Shown here: positions 8,414 to 17,038 of the stretch, one piece after another
How positions within the stretch are numbered: the stretch's first letter is position 1
Layout of the letters: each line of letters opens with the position of its first letter
NCBI RefSeq assembly: GCF_003594875.1
Contig: NZ_QZEY01000003.1
Coordinates: 434,001 to 498,000 of the forward strand
Direction of reading: 5' to 3'
From: Bailinhaonella thermotolerans
Lineage (GTDB): Bacteria > Actinomycetota > Actinomycetes > Streptosporangiales > Streptosporangiaceae
DNA: 64,000 nt
Notes under the pieces: model-generated
Seen by the model: only the letters and a program-made list of their open reading frames with translations
What the model was told of the DNA's origin: nothing
The model's database searches: none
Translations under genes and position numbers: made by a program

Positions 8414-11400
8414 ATGCGTTTTGGGGTGCTTGGTCCGCTGACCGTCTGGGCGTCGGACGGGCGGCGGGTCGCCGTACCCGAGCAGAAGGTCCGCGCCGTC
8501 CTCGCCGACCTGCTCGCCAACCGGGGCCGGGTGGTCTCCGCCGACCGCCTGATCGACGACGTCTGGGGCGCGGACGTCCCCGGCAACCCCGCCAACACGC
8601 TGCAGACCAAGATCTCCCAGCTCCGGGGCGCCCTGGAGCGCGCCGAGCCCGGGGGCCGCGCGCTGGTCGTACGCCGGCCGCCCGGGTACCTCCTGCTGGC
8701 CGACGACGTGGACGCCGAGCGCTTCACCGAGCTGACCGACCGCGCCCGCCGTACCGGGGACCCGGCCGAGAAGGCGGGCCTGCTCTCCGACGCCCTGGCG
8801 CTGTGGCGCGGCCCGGCGTTCGCGGACTTCGCCGACGCCGAGTTCGCCCGTGCCGAGATCACCCGCCTTGAGGAGCGCCGGCTCACCGCCCTGGAGGACC
8901 GGGCCGAGGTACGGCTGGCGCTGGGCGAGCACGCGCTCCTCGCCGACGAGCTGGCCGAGCTGGTCGCCGCGCACCCCCTGCGCGAACGGCTGCGGGCGGC
9001 GCACATGCGGGCGCTGTACCGGGCGGGGCGGCAGGCCGAGGCCCTGGACAGCTTCACGGCGCTGCGCGAGGCCCTGGCCGAGGACCTGGGCCTGGACCCG
9101 GGGCCCGAGCTGGCCGCGCTCTACCGGGAGATCCTCACCCAGTCCCCGGCGCTGGCCCCGGTCCCGCCCCCGGCGCGGGCCGCACGGCCCCGGGCCAACC
9201 TCCCCGCCGCGCTGACCCCGCTCGTCGGGCGGGAAGAGGCCGTGGCCCGGGTGCGCGAGCTGCTGGCCGCCCACCGCCTGGTCACCCTCACCGGGCCCGG
9301 CGGCGTCGGCAAGACCAGCCTGGCCCTGGCGGCCGCCTCGGGTCTCGTGCCGGCGTTCCCCGACGGGGTGTGGCTGGTCGAGCTGGCCGCCGAGACCCCC
9401 GACAGGACCGCGTCGGCGAACGCGGTCGCCGAGGTCGTGGCCGCCGCCGCCGGGGTGCGCGACGCGGGGGGCGGGGACGCCGTGGCGGGGCTCGCCGGGG
9501 CGTTGCGGGAGCGGCGGGCCCTGCTCGTGCTGGACAACTGCGAGCACCTGGTCGAGCAGGCCGCGGAGCTGACCGGCGCGCTGCTGCGGGCGGCCCCGGG
9601 GCTGCGGGTGCTGGCGACCAGCCGGGAGCCGCTGGCCATCGGCGGGGAGACGCTGGAGGTGGTGCCGCCGCTGCCCGAGGCGGCCGCGGTGGAGCTGTTC
9701 ACCGGGCTGGCGGCGGCGTCGGGGGCGGCGCTGGGCGCGGAGGACGCGGAGGCGGTCGCGGCGATCTGCCGGCGGCTCGACGGCATCCCGCTCGCGCTGG
9801 AGCTCGCGGCGGCGAGGGTGCGGGCGCTCGGCGCGCGCGGGGTGGCCGAACGGCTCGACGACAGGTTCCGGCTGCTGGCGACGGCGCGGCGCGACGCCCC
9901 GGCCCGTCAGCGCACGCTCCGCGCGGTGCTCGACTGGAGCTGGGAGCCGCTGGCCGAGGACGAGCGGACCCTGCTGCGGCGGCTGGCGGTCTTCGGCAAC
10001 GGGTGCACCCTGGACGCCGCCGAACGGGTCTGCGCGTCGGGTGACCTGGATGTCCTGGAACCGCTGTCGCGCCTGGTGGACAGGTCCCTCGTCGTCGCCG
10101 TGCCGGGGGAGGACGGGCCGCGTTACCGGCTGCTGGAGTCGGTCGCGGCGTACGGCGCCGAGCGCATGGACGAGGCCGGGGAGACCCGGGAGATCGCGCG
10201 CCGGCACGCCGAGTACTACACCGCCCTCGCCGAGGCCGCCGACCGCGAGCTGTACGGCCCCGGGCAGCGCCGGACGCTGGCCGTGCTCGACGCCGAGGTC
10301 GGCAACCTCCGGTGGGCCGTCCAGGGCTGCGCCGACCGCGGTGACCGCGACCTCGCGCTCCGCCTCACCAACGCCCTCACCTGGTACTGGTACCTCCGGG
10401 GCCGCCTCGCCGAGGCCCGCCGCAGCCTGGAGACCGCCCTCGCCATCCCGCCGTCGCCCGGCGACGCGGAGGGCGACCCGCGAGCCGTACGGCTCCCGCA
10501 CGGCGCGGCCGACGAGGCGCGGCGCCCCCAGGACGGGCCCGACGCCGTACGGCTCCCGCAGGACGGGCCCGAGGCCGTACGGCCGGCGGGGGACGGGGCG
10601 GACGCCGTACCGCCGACGGGGGACGGGGCGGACGCCGTACCGCCGACGGGGGACGGGGCGGACGCCGTACCGCCGACGGTGGATGGGGCGGACGCCGTAC
10701 GGCTGTCGCGGGCGGAGGCGGACGCGGAGGTGCGGCGGGCGGCGTTCGCGGTGCTCGCGGGGGAGGGGAGCCCCGTCCGCGAGGAGGCGCTGGAGCGCGC
10801 GGGCCTGCGGGCGCGGTGGTTCCTGGGGTTCGCGCGGAGCGGGTTCGGCGAGCCCGCGGACGACCTGGTGGGCGCGGTGCTGGCCGAGGCGCGGGTCCGG
10901 GACGACCGGTGGGCGGTGGCGGCGGCGCTGAGCACGCGGGCGACGTACGCGCTGTACGCGGGCGACCTGGCGGCGCTGCGGAGGTACGCCGGGGAGAGCG
11001 GCGAGCTGTTCACCGAGCTGGGCGACCGGTGGGGCCGCCTCCAGTCCACCGAGCAGCTCGGCGTCCTGGCCGAGATCGCGGGGGACTACGCGGAGGCCGC
11101 ACGCCTCCATCGCGAGGGCGCGCGGGCCGCCGAGGACCTGCGGATGTGGACGAACGTCTCCTTCGCGCTGTCCCGCCTGGGCCGGGTCGCGCTCCTCACC
11201 GGCGACCTGGACCGCAGCGCCGACTTCCACGCCCGGGCCCGCGACCTCGCCGCGGAGCAGTCCCACAAGCCGGCCGAGCAGTTCGCCGAGACCGGCCTGG
11301 CCCTGGTCGCCCGCCGCCGGGGCGACCTCGCAGCGGCGGAGGCCCACCTCCTCCCCTGGCTGGACTGGAACCGCGCCCACGAGGTCCACTCGGGGGCCGC

Positions 11401-11773
11401 CCTGGTCCTGTCCCTCCTCGGCTACATCGCCGAGGACCGGGCCGAGGCGGAGCGCGCGAAGGAACTGCACCTCCGCTCCCTGGCCCACGCCAGGAAGACC
11501 GCCGACCCCCGCGCCGTCGCCCTCTCCCTGGAGGGGCTGGCCGGCGCCGAATCCCTGGCCGGCGACCCCGCCCTGGCCGCCCGCCTCCTGGGCACCGCCA
11601 CCACCCTGCGGGCGAACGCCGGCACCCCCCTCCCCCCGGCCGAACGCGCCGACGTAACCCGGGCCACCACCCGAGCCCAGCAGAAACTAGGCGAACCCAC
11701 CTTCACCCAGGAGTTCCGCAAAGGCACCCGAACACCCCCAGAAGCCCACGACCTCCCCCACCTCCTCACCTGA
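8414..11773 (+). CDS. AfsR/SARP-family regulator with ATPase and TPR region
   Basis: Large signal-integrating regulator of 1,119 residues. An OmpR-type winged helix spans residues 1-88 (RVVSADRLIDDVWG), a bacterial transcriptional activation domain about 95-240, and an NB-ARC/STAND ATPase from about 285 with Walker A TGPGGVGKTSL near residue 293 and LLVLDNCEHL near 369. A TPR-like C-terminal half follows. Residues about 690-765 are a low-complexity insertion built from a 30-bp tandem repeat that encodes GDGADAVPPT units; it sits between the ATPase and TPR parts. The gene is divergent from the reductase at 7236 and is followed 14 bases after the stop by a long hairpin. SARPs usually activate antibiotic clusters, but no such cluster is next to it, so its target is unknown. 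Confidence 0.93.
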   Translation: MRFGVLGPLTVWASDGRRVAVPEQKVRAVLADLLANRGRVVSADRLIDDVWGADVPGNPANTLQTKISQLRGALERAEPGGRALVVRRPPGYLLLADDVDAERFTELTDRARRTGDPAEKAGLLSDALALWRGPAFADFADAEFARAEITRLEERRLTALEDRAEVRLALGEHALLADELAELVAAHPLRERLRAAHMRALYRAGRQAEALDSFTALREALAEDLGLDPGPELAALYREILTQSPALAPVPPPARAARPRANLPAALTPLVGREEAVARVRELLAAHRLVTLTGPGGVGKTSLALAAASGLVPAFPDGVWLVELAAETPDRTASANAVAEVVAAAAGVRDAGGGDAVAGLAGALRERRALLVLDNCEHLVEQAAELTGALLRAAPGLRVLATSREPLAIGGETLEVVPPLPEAAAVELFTGLAAASGAALGAEDAEAVAAICRRLDGIPLALELAAARVRALGARGVAERLDDRFRLLATARRDAPARQRTLRAVLDWSWEPLAEDERTLLRRLAVFGNGCTLDAAERVCASGDLDVLEPLSRLVDRSLVVAVPGEDGPRYRLLESVAAYGAERMDEAGETREIARRHAEYYTALAEAADRELYGPGQRRTLAVLDAEVGNLRWAVQGCADRGDRDLALRLTNALTWYWYLRGRLAEARRSLETALAIPPSPGDAEGDPRAVRLPHGAADEARRPQDGPDAVRLPQDGPEAVRPAGDGADAVPPTGDGADAVPPTGDGADAVPPTVDGADAVRLSRAEADAEVRRAAFAVLAGEGSPVREEALERAGLRARWFLGFARSGFGEPADDLVGAVLAEARVRDDRWAVAAALSTRATYALYAGDLAALRRYAGESGELFTELGDRWGRLQSTEQLGVLAEIAGDYAEAARLHREGARAAEDLRMWTNVSFALSRLGRVALLTGDLDRSADFHARARDLAAEQSHKPAEQFAETGLALVARRRGDLAAAEAHLLPWLDWNRAHEVHSGAALVLSLLGYIAEDRAEAERAKELHLRSLAHARKTADPRAVALSLEGLAGAESLAGDPALAARLLGTATTLRANAGTPLPPAERADVTRATTRAQQKLGEPTFTQEFRKGTRTPPEAHDLPHLLT
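10485..10710 (+). repeat. 30-bp in-frame tandem repeat carrying CCGTAC within the AfsR-type gene
   Basis: CCGTAC recurs with a 30-base period at about 10549, 10579, 10609, 10639, 10669 and 10699, with an outlying copy near 10489. Three central units (encoding GDGADAVPPT) are almost identical. The period is a multiple of three, so the reading frame is kept. Confidence 0.85.
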
Positions 11774-11787
11774 CCCAGGGGCCCCAC

Positions 11788-11850
11788 CCTCGCCGTGATC
11801 ATGCGGTTCTGAGCACAACGTGTGATCAAAACCGCATGATCACGGTGAGG
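11788..11850. repeat. Dispersed hairpin element, copy 1
   Basis: Arms 11788-11808 and 11830-11850 (21 bases, one mismatch) contain CGTGATCATGCGGTT. The loop carries its own small inverted repeat (GCACA/TGTG). It starts 14 bases after the AfsR-type stop and may terminate both that transcript and the convergent MFS gene. The same element recurs at 16862 and 20007. Confidence 0.85.
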
Positions 11851-11932
11851 AGGGGTCCCGAGGAGCCTGGTCACGGCGGGGAGGGGCCGTGGGGGCGTGG
11901 CGTGGGGGACCGGTGGTGGCGCGGGGGAGGGG

Positions 11933-13126
11933 TCAGGGGTGGGTGGGCTGGGGGGCGGGGGTTCTGGGGCGGAGGGTGAAGGCGGGGGCGAGGAGGATGA
12001 TGGCGGCGGCCAGGGCCAGGGGGGCGGCGAAGGCCAGGCGGTAGGTGGAGGAGTCGGCGATGACGCCAACCGCGGCGGCGCCGACGATGAAGCCGACGTA
12101 GTTGAAGATGTTGACCCGGGCCACGGCGGTGCCGGTGGGATCCTGGCGGCCGGCGGCGGAGAACGTCTGGGGGGCGATCACCGCGAGGCCCAGGCCGGTG
12201 AGGGCGAAGGCGGCGATGGCGACGGGCGCGCTGGGCGCGAAGACGATGCCGGCCAGGCCCAGGGTGGCGACGGCCCCCGCGAGGCGGACGACCGGGGCGG
12301 GGCCGAAGCGGCGGACGGCCAGGTCGCCGGGGACCCGCGCGGCGAGCATGGCGACCTGGTAGGCCGCGTACGCCAGGGGCAGGACCGCCGGGGACGCGGC
12401 GAGGATCTTGTCCATGTAGACGGTGCCGAAGTTGGAGATCGCCGCGTCCCCGACGTACAGGAAGGCCATGACCAGGCACAACGGGAGGATGGGACGCCAG
12501 GGGACCCGGGCTCCGGGGGTGGCGTTCTCCGTCGTCTCCGGCGTCCGCTCCTCCGGGCGCGAGAGCAGCAGGTGGCCCGCCGCGAGGGAGATCACGACGC
12601 CCGCCCCGGCGGCGATGGCGAACGTCGGGGTGAGGGTGAGGCCGAGGGCGGCCGCCTGCGAGTTCCACAGGCTGCCGATGATCGCGGCGACGCTCCAGAC
12701 CGCGTGGAAGCCGGTGATGACGGCGCGGCCGTAGCGGCGTTCGACCCCGACGGCCTGCATGTTCATGGAGGCGTCCACCGCTCCGACGGCGAGGCCGAAG
12801 GCGGAGGTCGCGGCGTAGAGCGCGGGGAGGCCGGGCGCGAGGCCGACGGCGATCACCGAGAGGCAGACGCCGGCCTGGGCGGCGCGCAGCACCGGGCGGC
12901 TGCCGTGCCTGGCCGCGAGCGCCCCCGCCAGCCAGCTCCCGACCCCGGCGATCAGCGGGACGACCAGCAGGACGATCGTGAGCTCGCCGTCGCTGAGCGC
13001 GTGCTTCTTCTGGATCGCCGCGACCTGGGTGAGCAGTACGGCGAAGCAGAGCCCCTGCACGAAGAAGATCGCGAACGTGGCCAGCCGCGCCTGCCGGTCA
13101 CGGGGGGATGGGGCGACGACGCTCAT
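11933..13126 (-). CDS. MFS transporter
   Basis: Major facilitator of 397 residues with about twelve hydrophobic segments. It has the sugar-phosphate/fucose-permease-like character of actinobacterial members, with VERRYGRAVITGFHAVWSVAA in the first half; the substrate is not predictable. The ATG at 13126 is preceded by GGAGG six bases upstream, which rules out the longer frame to 13150. A perfect 5-5-5 inverted repeat (AACAT-N5-ATGTT) lies directly upstream and could be an operator. The gene converges with the AfsR-type gene across the hairpin at 11788. Confidence 0.9.
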   Translation of the reverse strand: MSVVAPSPRDRQARLATFAIFFVQGLCFAVLLTQVAAIQKKHALSDGELTIVLLVVPLIAGVGSWLAGALAARHGSRPVLRAAQAGVCLSVIAVGLAPGLPALYAATSAFGLAVGAVDASMNMQAVGVERRYGRAVITGFHAVWSVAAIIGSLWNSQAAALGLTLTPTFAIAAGAGVVISLAAGHLLLSRPEERTPETTENATPGARVPWRPILPLCLVMAFLYVGDAAISNFGTVYMDKILAASPAVLPLAYAAYQVAMLAARVPGDLAVRRFGPAPVVRLAGAVATLGLAGIVFAPSAPVAIAAFALTGLGLAVIAPQTFSAAGRQDPTGTAVARVNIFNYVGFIVGAAAVGVIADSSTYRLAFAAPLALAAAIILLAPAFTLRPRTPAPQPTHP

Positions 13127-13139
13127 GGGCGGCCTCCGA

Positions 13140-13154
13140 AACATGAGCAATGTT
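13140..13154. promoter_or_regulatory. Inverted repeat upstream of the MFS gene, candidate operator
   Basis: AACAT-GAGCA-ATGTT is a perfect inverted repeat 13 bases before the MFS start codon, overlapping the likely transcription start. Confidence 0.4.
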
Positions 13155-13210
13155 CACGTGAGGCTATGGCCCGCGTCACATCCGGTCAATAGCCCGCCCC
13201 GACCACCCCG

Positions 13211-13234
13211 CCGCCGGGGGACCCGCCCCGGCGG
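13211..13234. terminator. GC hairpin downstream of the GH3 gene
   Basis: CCGCCGGGG (13211-13219) and CCCCGGCGG (13226-13234) form a perfect 9-bp stem with a 6-base loop, about 100 bases after the GH3 stop codon. Confidence 0.5.
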
Positions 13235-13263
13235 TGAGATCGCCATCTCCTTCCGGCACGGCG

Positions 13264-13299
13264 GAGCCCGGCCCCGCGAGGTGGCGCGGGACCGGGCTC
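13264..13299 (-). terminator. Hairpin terminator of the GH3 gene
   Basis: GAGCCCGG (13264-13271) pairs with CCGGGCTC (13292-13299), and the stem continues inward with CCCGCG/CGCGGG. It begins about 36 bases after the stop codon of the beta-glucosidase gene. Confidence 0.6.
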
Positions 13300-13334
13300 A
13301 GGCCGTACGGCGGGAAGGGGCGGTCACCGGATGG

Positions 13335-15719
13335 TCAGAGGGTGACCTCGGCGGTCAGCGGGAGGTCGGCCACCGAGCGGCCGGCGCTGATCGTGTACGT
13401 CCCGGACGGCGTGGACCAGCCGTCCTCCTCCCACGTGGACAGCGCCCTGGCGGGCACCTCGACGCGGGCGGTGACGCGCTCGCCCGGCCCCGCCTCGACC
13501 GGCGCGAAGCCCAGCAGCCGCGCCCCGCCGTCCAGGTAGACCTGGACGATCTCGCGGCCCGCCCGCTCCCCGGAGTTCCGCACCGTCACCTCGGCGACGA
13601 CCCCGCCGCCGGGCCCCGCCTCGACCGCGAGGGACTCGTACTCCCACGTGGTGTACCCCAGCCCGAACCCGAACGGGAACGCCGGGCGCACCCCGCGCGA
13701 GCCGTACACCGGGTACCCGAACCGCTCCGAGTAGTCGATCGCGCCGTCCACGGGGCGGGTCGAGAGGACCGGGCTGTCCTCCTCCGCCGCCGGGTACGTC
13801 GTGGGCAGCCGCCCGCCGGGCTCGATCGCGCCGGTGAGCACGTCGGCGAGGGCGTTCCCGCCCTCCTGGCCCGGCAGCCAGCCCCACAGGAGCGCCGGGA
13901 CCCGGTCCGCCCACGGCATGAGCACCGGGGAGCCCGCGTTGAGCACGACCACCGTCCGCGGGTTGGCGGCGGCGACCCGCTCGACCAGCTCGTCCTGGCG
14001 GCCGGGCAGGGCCAGGCCGGTGCGGTCGAAGCCCTCGCTCTCCACGTCGTCGTTGGTGCCGACGACCACGATCGCGACGTCCGCCTCCTTCGCCGCCGCG
14101 ACGGCCGCCGCCAGCTCGGCGTCCTCGTCCAGCCGGGGCGGGGAGTACCCGAGGCCGATCGTGGCCAGCGGCAGCGCGCCCGGCTCGTGGATCAGGGTGA
14201 GCGCGAGGTCCACGGTCTCCCCGGCGGCCAGCGCGGCGCGCACCCGCCGCTCCGGCGGGCGCACCAGGCCCTCGATCGGGTCGCCGGTGTCGACCGCCAG
14301 GGCGACCTCGGTCTCCTGGCCGTTGACCCGCAGGACGTACCGTCCCACGCCGAACACGGAGAACTCGTGCTCGCCCCCCTCGCCCACCGCGAAGGTGGTC
14401 CGGAGCACGACGCGCCGCGTCCCCTCGGGCAGGTCGCCCATGAACACGAGCCGGGTGGACCGTCGCGTCTCGGACGCGATGACCTGCCCGTCCTCGCCGG
14501 CGAAGTCCACGCGGACGCCGTTCTCCCCGGTCTCGGGGTCGCGCGCGAGGTCCATCGGCAACGTGGGCAGGATGCGGTGGCTGTAGACGCCCTCGCGGAC
14601 CTCGATGTCCACGCCGTCCCCCAGCGCCCGGCGCAGCCCCCGCTCCGGGGACACCTCGTACTCGGGGCTGACGTGCGCGCTGCCGCCGCCCTGGGCGCTC
14701 AGCCGTACCGCGTTGGGGCCGATCAGGGCCACCTTGGTCACCCCGGTCAGCGGCAGCAGCCCGCCCTCGTTGCGGAGCAGTACGGCGGCGCGCCCGGCCA
14801 GGCGGCGCATGCGCGCGTGCGTGTCCTCGGGCAGCGGCGCGGGAGCCGGGGCGGGCACGCCCTCCAGCGCGCCGACCCGGGCGGCCAGGCGCAGGACGCG
14901 CAGCACCTTGTCGTCGACGATCTCCTCGGCGACCGCGCCCGCGCGCACCGCCTCGACGAGCCGGTCGCCCCACGGCCCCACCGGGCCGGGCATCACCAGG
15001 TCGAGGCCGCCCTCGGCCGCCGCCTCGGTCGAGCGGGCGGCGAACCAGTCGGAGATGACGACGCCGTCGAAGCCCCACTCCCCCTTGAGGACGTCCGCGA
15101 CCAGGCGGCGGTTCTCGGTCATCGTGTGGCCGTTGACGCCGTTGTAGGCGGCCATGACCAGCCACGCCTCGCCCGCGACGGCCTCGAACGGGGCGAGGTA
15201 CAGCTCCCGCAGGTCCTTCTCGCCGATCCTGGCGTCGTAGGTCATGCGGTCGGTCTCGGACTCGTTGCCCACGTAGTGCTTGAGCGTCGCGCCCACGCCC
15301 GCGCTCTGCACGCCCCGGACGAATCCGCGCGTGATCTCGGCGGTGAGCAGCGGGTCCTCGGAGTAGCACTCGAAGTGCCGGCCGCCGAGCGGGGACCGGT
15401 GGAGGTTGATGGTCGGCGCGAGCAGGACGTCCACGCCCATCTTCCGCGCCTGCGCCCCCATGAGCCGGCCCGCTTCACGCGCCGCCTCGGGGTCCCAGGT
15501 GGCGGAGAGCGCCGACGGGTTGGGGAACAGCAGGCTCGTGTCCCGCTCGTCCCATCGCGTCCCGCGCACGCCGCTCGGCCCGTCGGACACGGTGATCTTC
15601 CGCAGCCCGATCGCCGGCTCCGGGTTCAGCGTCCAGAAGTCGGCGCCGGTGAGCAGGGCGACCTTCTGCTCCAGTGACAGCTTCGCCAGGCGCTCCCGGA
15701 GATCCTTCTCATCGACCAT
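13335..15719 (-). CDS. GH3 beta-glucosidase with PA14 and FnIII-like domains
   Basis: Retaining exo-beta-glycosidase of glycoside hydrolase family 3, 794 residues, no signal peptide, so probably cytoplasmic. The (beta/alpha)8 domain carries LLAPTINLHRSPLGGR and the catalytic nucleophile Asp in VVISDWFA near residue 223. The second domain is interrupted by a PA14-like insertion at about residues 365-460. A fibronectin type III-like domain closes the protein (VTVRNSGERAGREIVQVYL). A clear ribosome binding site (GGAGA) precedes the ATG. It is divergent from a TetR gene at 15930, with a perfect palindrome 43 bases upstream of its start; induction by a glucoside released from that repressor is the likely control. 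Confidence 0.95.
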   Translation of the reverse strand: MVDEKDLRERLAKLSLEQKVALLTGADFWTLNPEPAIGLRKITVSDGPSGVRGTRWDERDTSLLFPNPSALSATWDPEAAREAGRLMGAQARKMGVDVLLAPTINLHRSPLGGRHFECYSEDPLLTAEITRGFVRGVQSAGVGATLKHYVGNESETDRMTYDARIGEKDLRELYLAPFEAVAGEAWLVMAAYNGVNGHTMTENRRLVADVLKGEWGFDGVVISDWFAARSTEAAAEGGLDLVMPGPVGPWGDRLVEAVRAGAVAEEIVDDKVLRVLRLAARVGALEGVPAPAPAPLPEDTHARMRRLAGRAAVLLRNEGGLLPLTGVTKVALIGPNAVRLSAQGGGSAHVSPEYEVSPERGLRRALGDGVDIEVREGVYSHRILPTLPMDLARDPETGENGVRVDFAGEDGQVIASETRRSTRLVFMGDLPEGTRRVVLRTTFAVGEGGEHEFSVFGVGRYVLRVNGQETEVALAVDTGDPIEGLVRPPERRVRAALAAGETVDLALTLIHEPGALPLATIGLGYSPPRLDEDAELAAAVAAAKEADVAIVVVGTNDDVESEGFDRTGLALPGRQDELVERVAAANPRTVVVLNAGSPVLMPWADRVPALLWGWLPGQEGGNALADVLTGAIEPGGRLPTTYPAAEEDSPVLSTRPVDGAIDYSERFGYPVYGSRGVRPAFPFGFGLGYTTWEYESLAVEAGPGGGVVAEVTVRNSGERAGREIVQVYLDGGARLLGFAPVEAGPGERVTARVEVPARALSTWEEDGWSTPSGTYTISAGRSVADLPLTAEVTL

Positions 15720-15761
15720 CGTCGCTCTCCTCGTGGTGGCTTCCGCCGCCGAAGGTATCCG

Positions 15762-15787
15762 ACAAACCGAGTAATCGGTAGGTTTGT
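15762..15787. promoter_or_regulatory. Candidate TetR operator between GH3 and TetR genes
   Basis: ACAAACC (15762-15768) and GGTTTGT (15781-15787) form a perfect inverted repeat, with inner CGA/TCG also symmetric, in an AT-rich island within the divergent promoter region. Size and symmetry fit a TetR-dimer operator. Confidence 0.65.
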
Positions 15788-15916
15788 TATCTCTCAGTTA
15801 TATTAGCTGGTGGCGGCCCTGAGTCCACCTGCCCGCCGCGTCGTCGCGGACCCGTCGCGGACCCCTGGCGCGGGGCCTCGCCGGTGGGTTGGCGGGCGGC
15901 GGGGCACCGGGCGCTC

Positions 15917-15922
15917 TAGGGT
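15917..15922 (+). promoter_or_regulatory. Candidate -10 box of leaderless TetR gene
   Basis: TAGGGT ends seven bases before the GTG at 15930. Confidence 0.35.
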
Positions 15923-15929
15923 GAACGGC

Positions 15930-16520
15930 GTGGGCAGGCGGCAGGGGTACGCGGTCGGGGAGGCGCGGCGGGAGCGCATCCTGCACACGGCGATGCAGGA
16001 GTTCGCCGAGCACGGATACCGGGGCGCGTCCCTGGCGCGGATCGCCGAGCGCTGCGAGCTGTCCCAGCCCGGCCTGCTCCACCACTTCCCCAGCAAGGAA
16101 CGCCTGCTGGTCGCCGTGCTCGAACTCCGCGACCGCATGGACGCCGAGCGGATCGGCCACGTCACCGGCGCGGCGATGCTCCACGCCCTGGCCGACCTCG
16201 TCGAGCGCAACAGCCGGGTCCCCGGCCTGGTCCAGCTCTTCACGGTCCTGAGCGGCGAGGCGGTGACCGCCGACCACCCCGCCCACACCTGGGCGACCGA
16301 GCGCTACCGCGCCCTGCGCGCCGCGCTCACCGAGGCGTTCCGCGAGGCCGTCGCCGCGGGCGACTTCCGCCCCGACACCGACCCCGAGTCCCAGGCCGAC
16401 CGCCTGATCGCCGTCATGGACGGACTCCAGCTCCAGTGGCTCCTGGAACCCGACCGCGTGGACATGCCCAAGATCTTCCGCGCCCACATAGAGGACCTCC
16501 TCAAAGCCCTCCGCCCCTGA
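15930..16520 (+). CDS. TetR-family regulator, probable repressor of the GH3 gene
   Basis: A 196-residue TetR protein. The N-terminal HTH (ASLARIAERCELSQPGLLHHF) ends in the typical HHFPSKERLL helix. The rest is the ligand-binding/dimerisation domain (about residues 70-190). The GTG at 15930 gives the common VGRRQGYAVGEARRERIL N-terminus; a GTG at 15921 is in frame but overlaps the -10 box. Divergent placement next to the beta-glucosidase and a perfect palindrome between the two suggest local regulation of sugar or glycoside use. The effector is unknown. Confidence 0.9.
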   Translation: MGRRQGYAVGEARRERILHTAMQEFAEHGYRGASLARIAERCELSQPGLLHHFPSKERLLVAVLELRDRMDAERIGHVTGAAMLHALADLVERNSRVPGLVQLFTVLSGEAVTADHPAHTWATERYRALRAALTEAFREAVAAGDFRPDTDPESQADRLIAVMDGLQLQWLLEPDRVDMPKIFRAHIEDLLKALRP

Positions 16521-17038
16521 CCCTTCCCTCCTCACCACACGACCGGCGCCCTCCTCGCCCGGCCCGCGTCCTCCTCGGCCCGCCCACGCCCTCCTTGTAC
16601 GGCCCTCGTCCTCCTCGCCCGGCCCGCGTCTCTCGTACGGCCCGCGCCCTCCTCGCCCCGCCCGCGTCTCTCGTACGGCCCGCGCCCTTCTCGTAGCGTC
16701 GGCCTTCTCGTACGGCTGGCGCCGGGTCCGACGGCGGAGTCTCTGGTGTCCGCGTGGACCCCTTGCGGGCAGTCCGCCTCGGAATGAAGCAGCCCCGGTC
16801 CGCCGGGCTCCCCGTTCCAGGCGCGAGCCCCGAAGCCTCGGGACCTCCCCGAGCCCCCTCTCCTCGTCGTGATCATGCAGTTTTAATCACACCCTGTGCT
16901 CAAAACTGCATGATCACGGCGAAGGGAGGAGACGGGGAATACGGCGCCGGGGAGGGCGGTGGGGTGGATGGCGGTGGGGAGGAGGGCGGATCTGGGGGAA
17001 GGGGCGCGGGGTGGGGTTGCTTGGAGGCGGGGGGCGGG
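16521..17038. other. Intergenic region rich in degenerate repeats
   Basis: No coding potential is seen. Bases 16545-16730 are a degenerate array of 20- to 30-base units with the pattern CGTCCTCCTCGCCCGGCCCG or TCTCGTACGGCCCGCG. A dispersed hairpin follows at 16862-16925, then a G-rich stretch up to the end of the GlxA-type gene. Confidence 0.7.
16862..16925. repeat. Dispersed hairpin element, copy 2
   Basis: Left arm 16862-16884 and right arm 16902-16925 share CGTGATCATGCAGTTTT as an inverted repeat. The loop again contains a CACA/TGTG inner stem. It lies in the gap between the converging TetR and GlxA-type genes. Confidence 0.85.

Noticed and set aside
8258-11488. 1,076-codon minus-strand frame
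   Set aside because: It is the mirror of the AfsR-type gene; its composition (Gly/Arg/Gln-rich) is typical of antisense frames.
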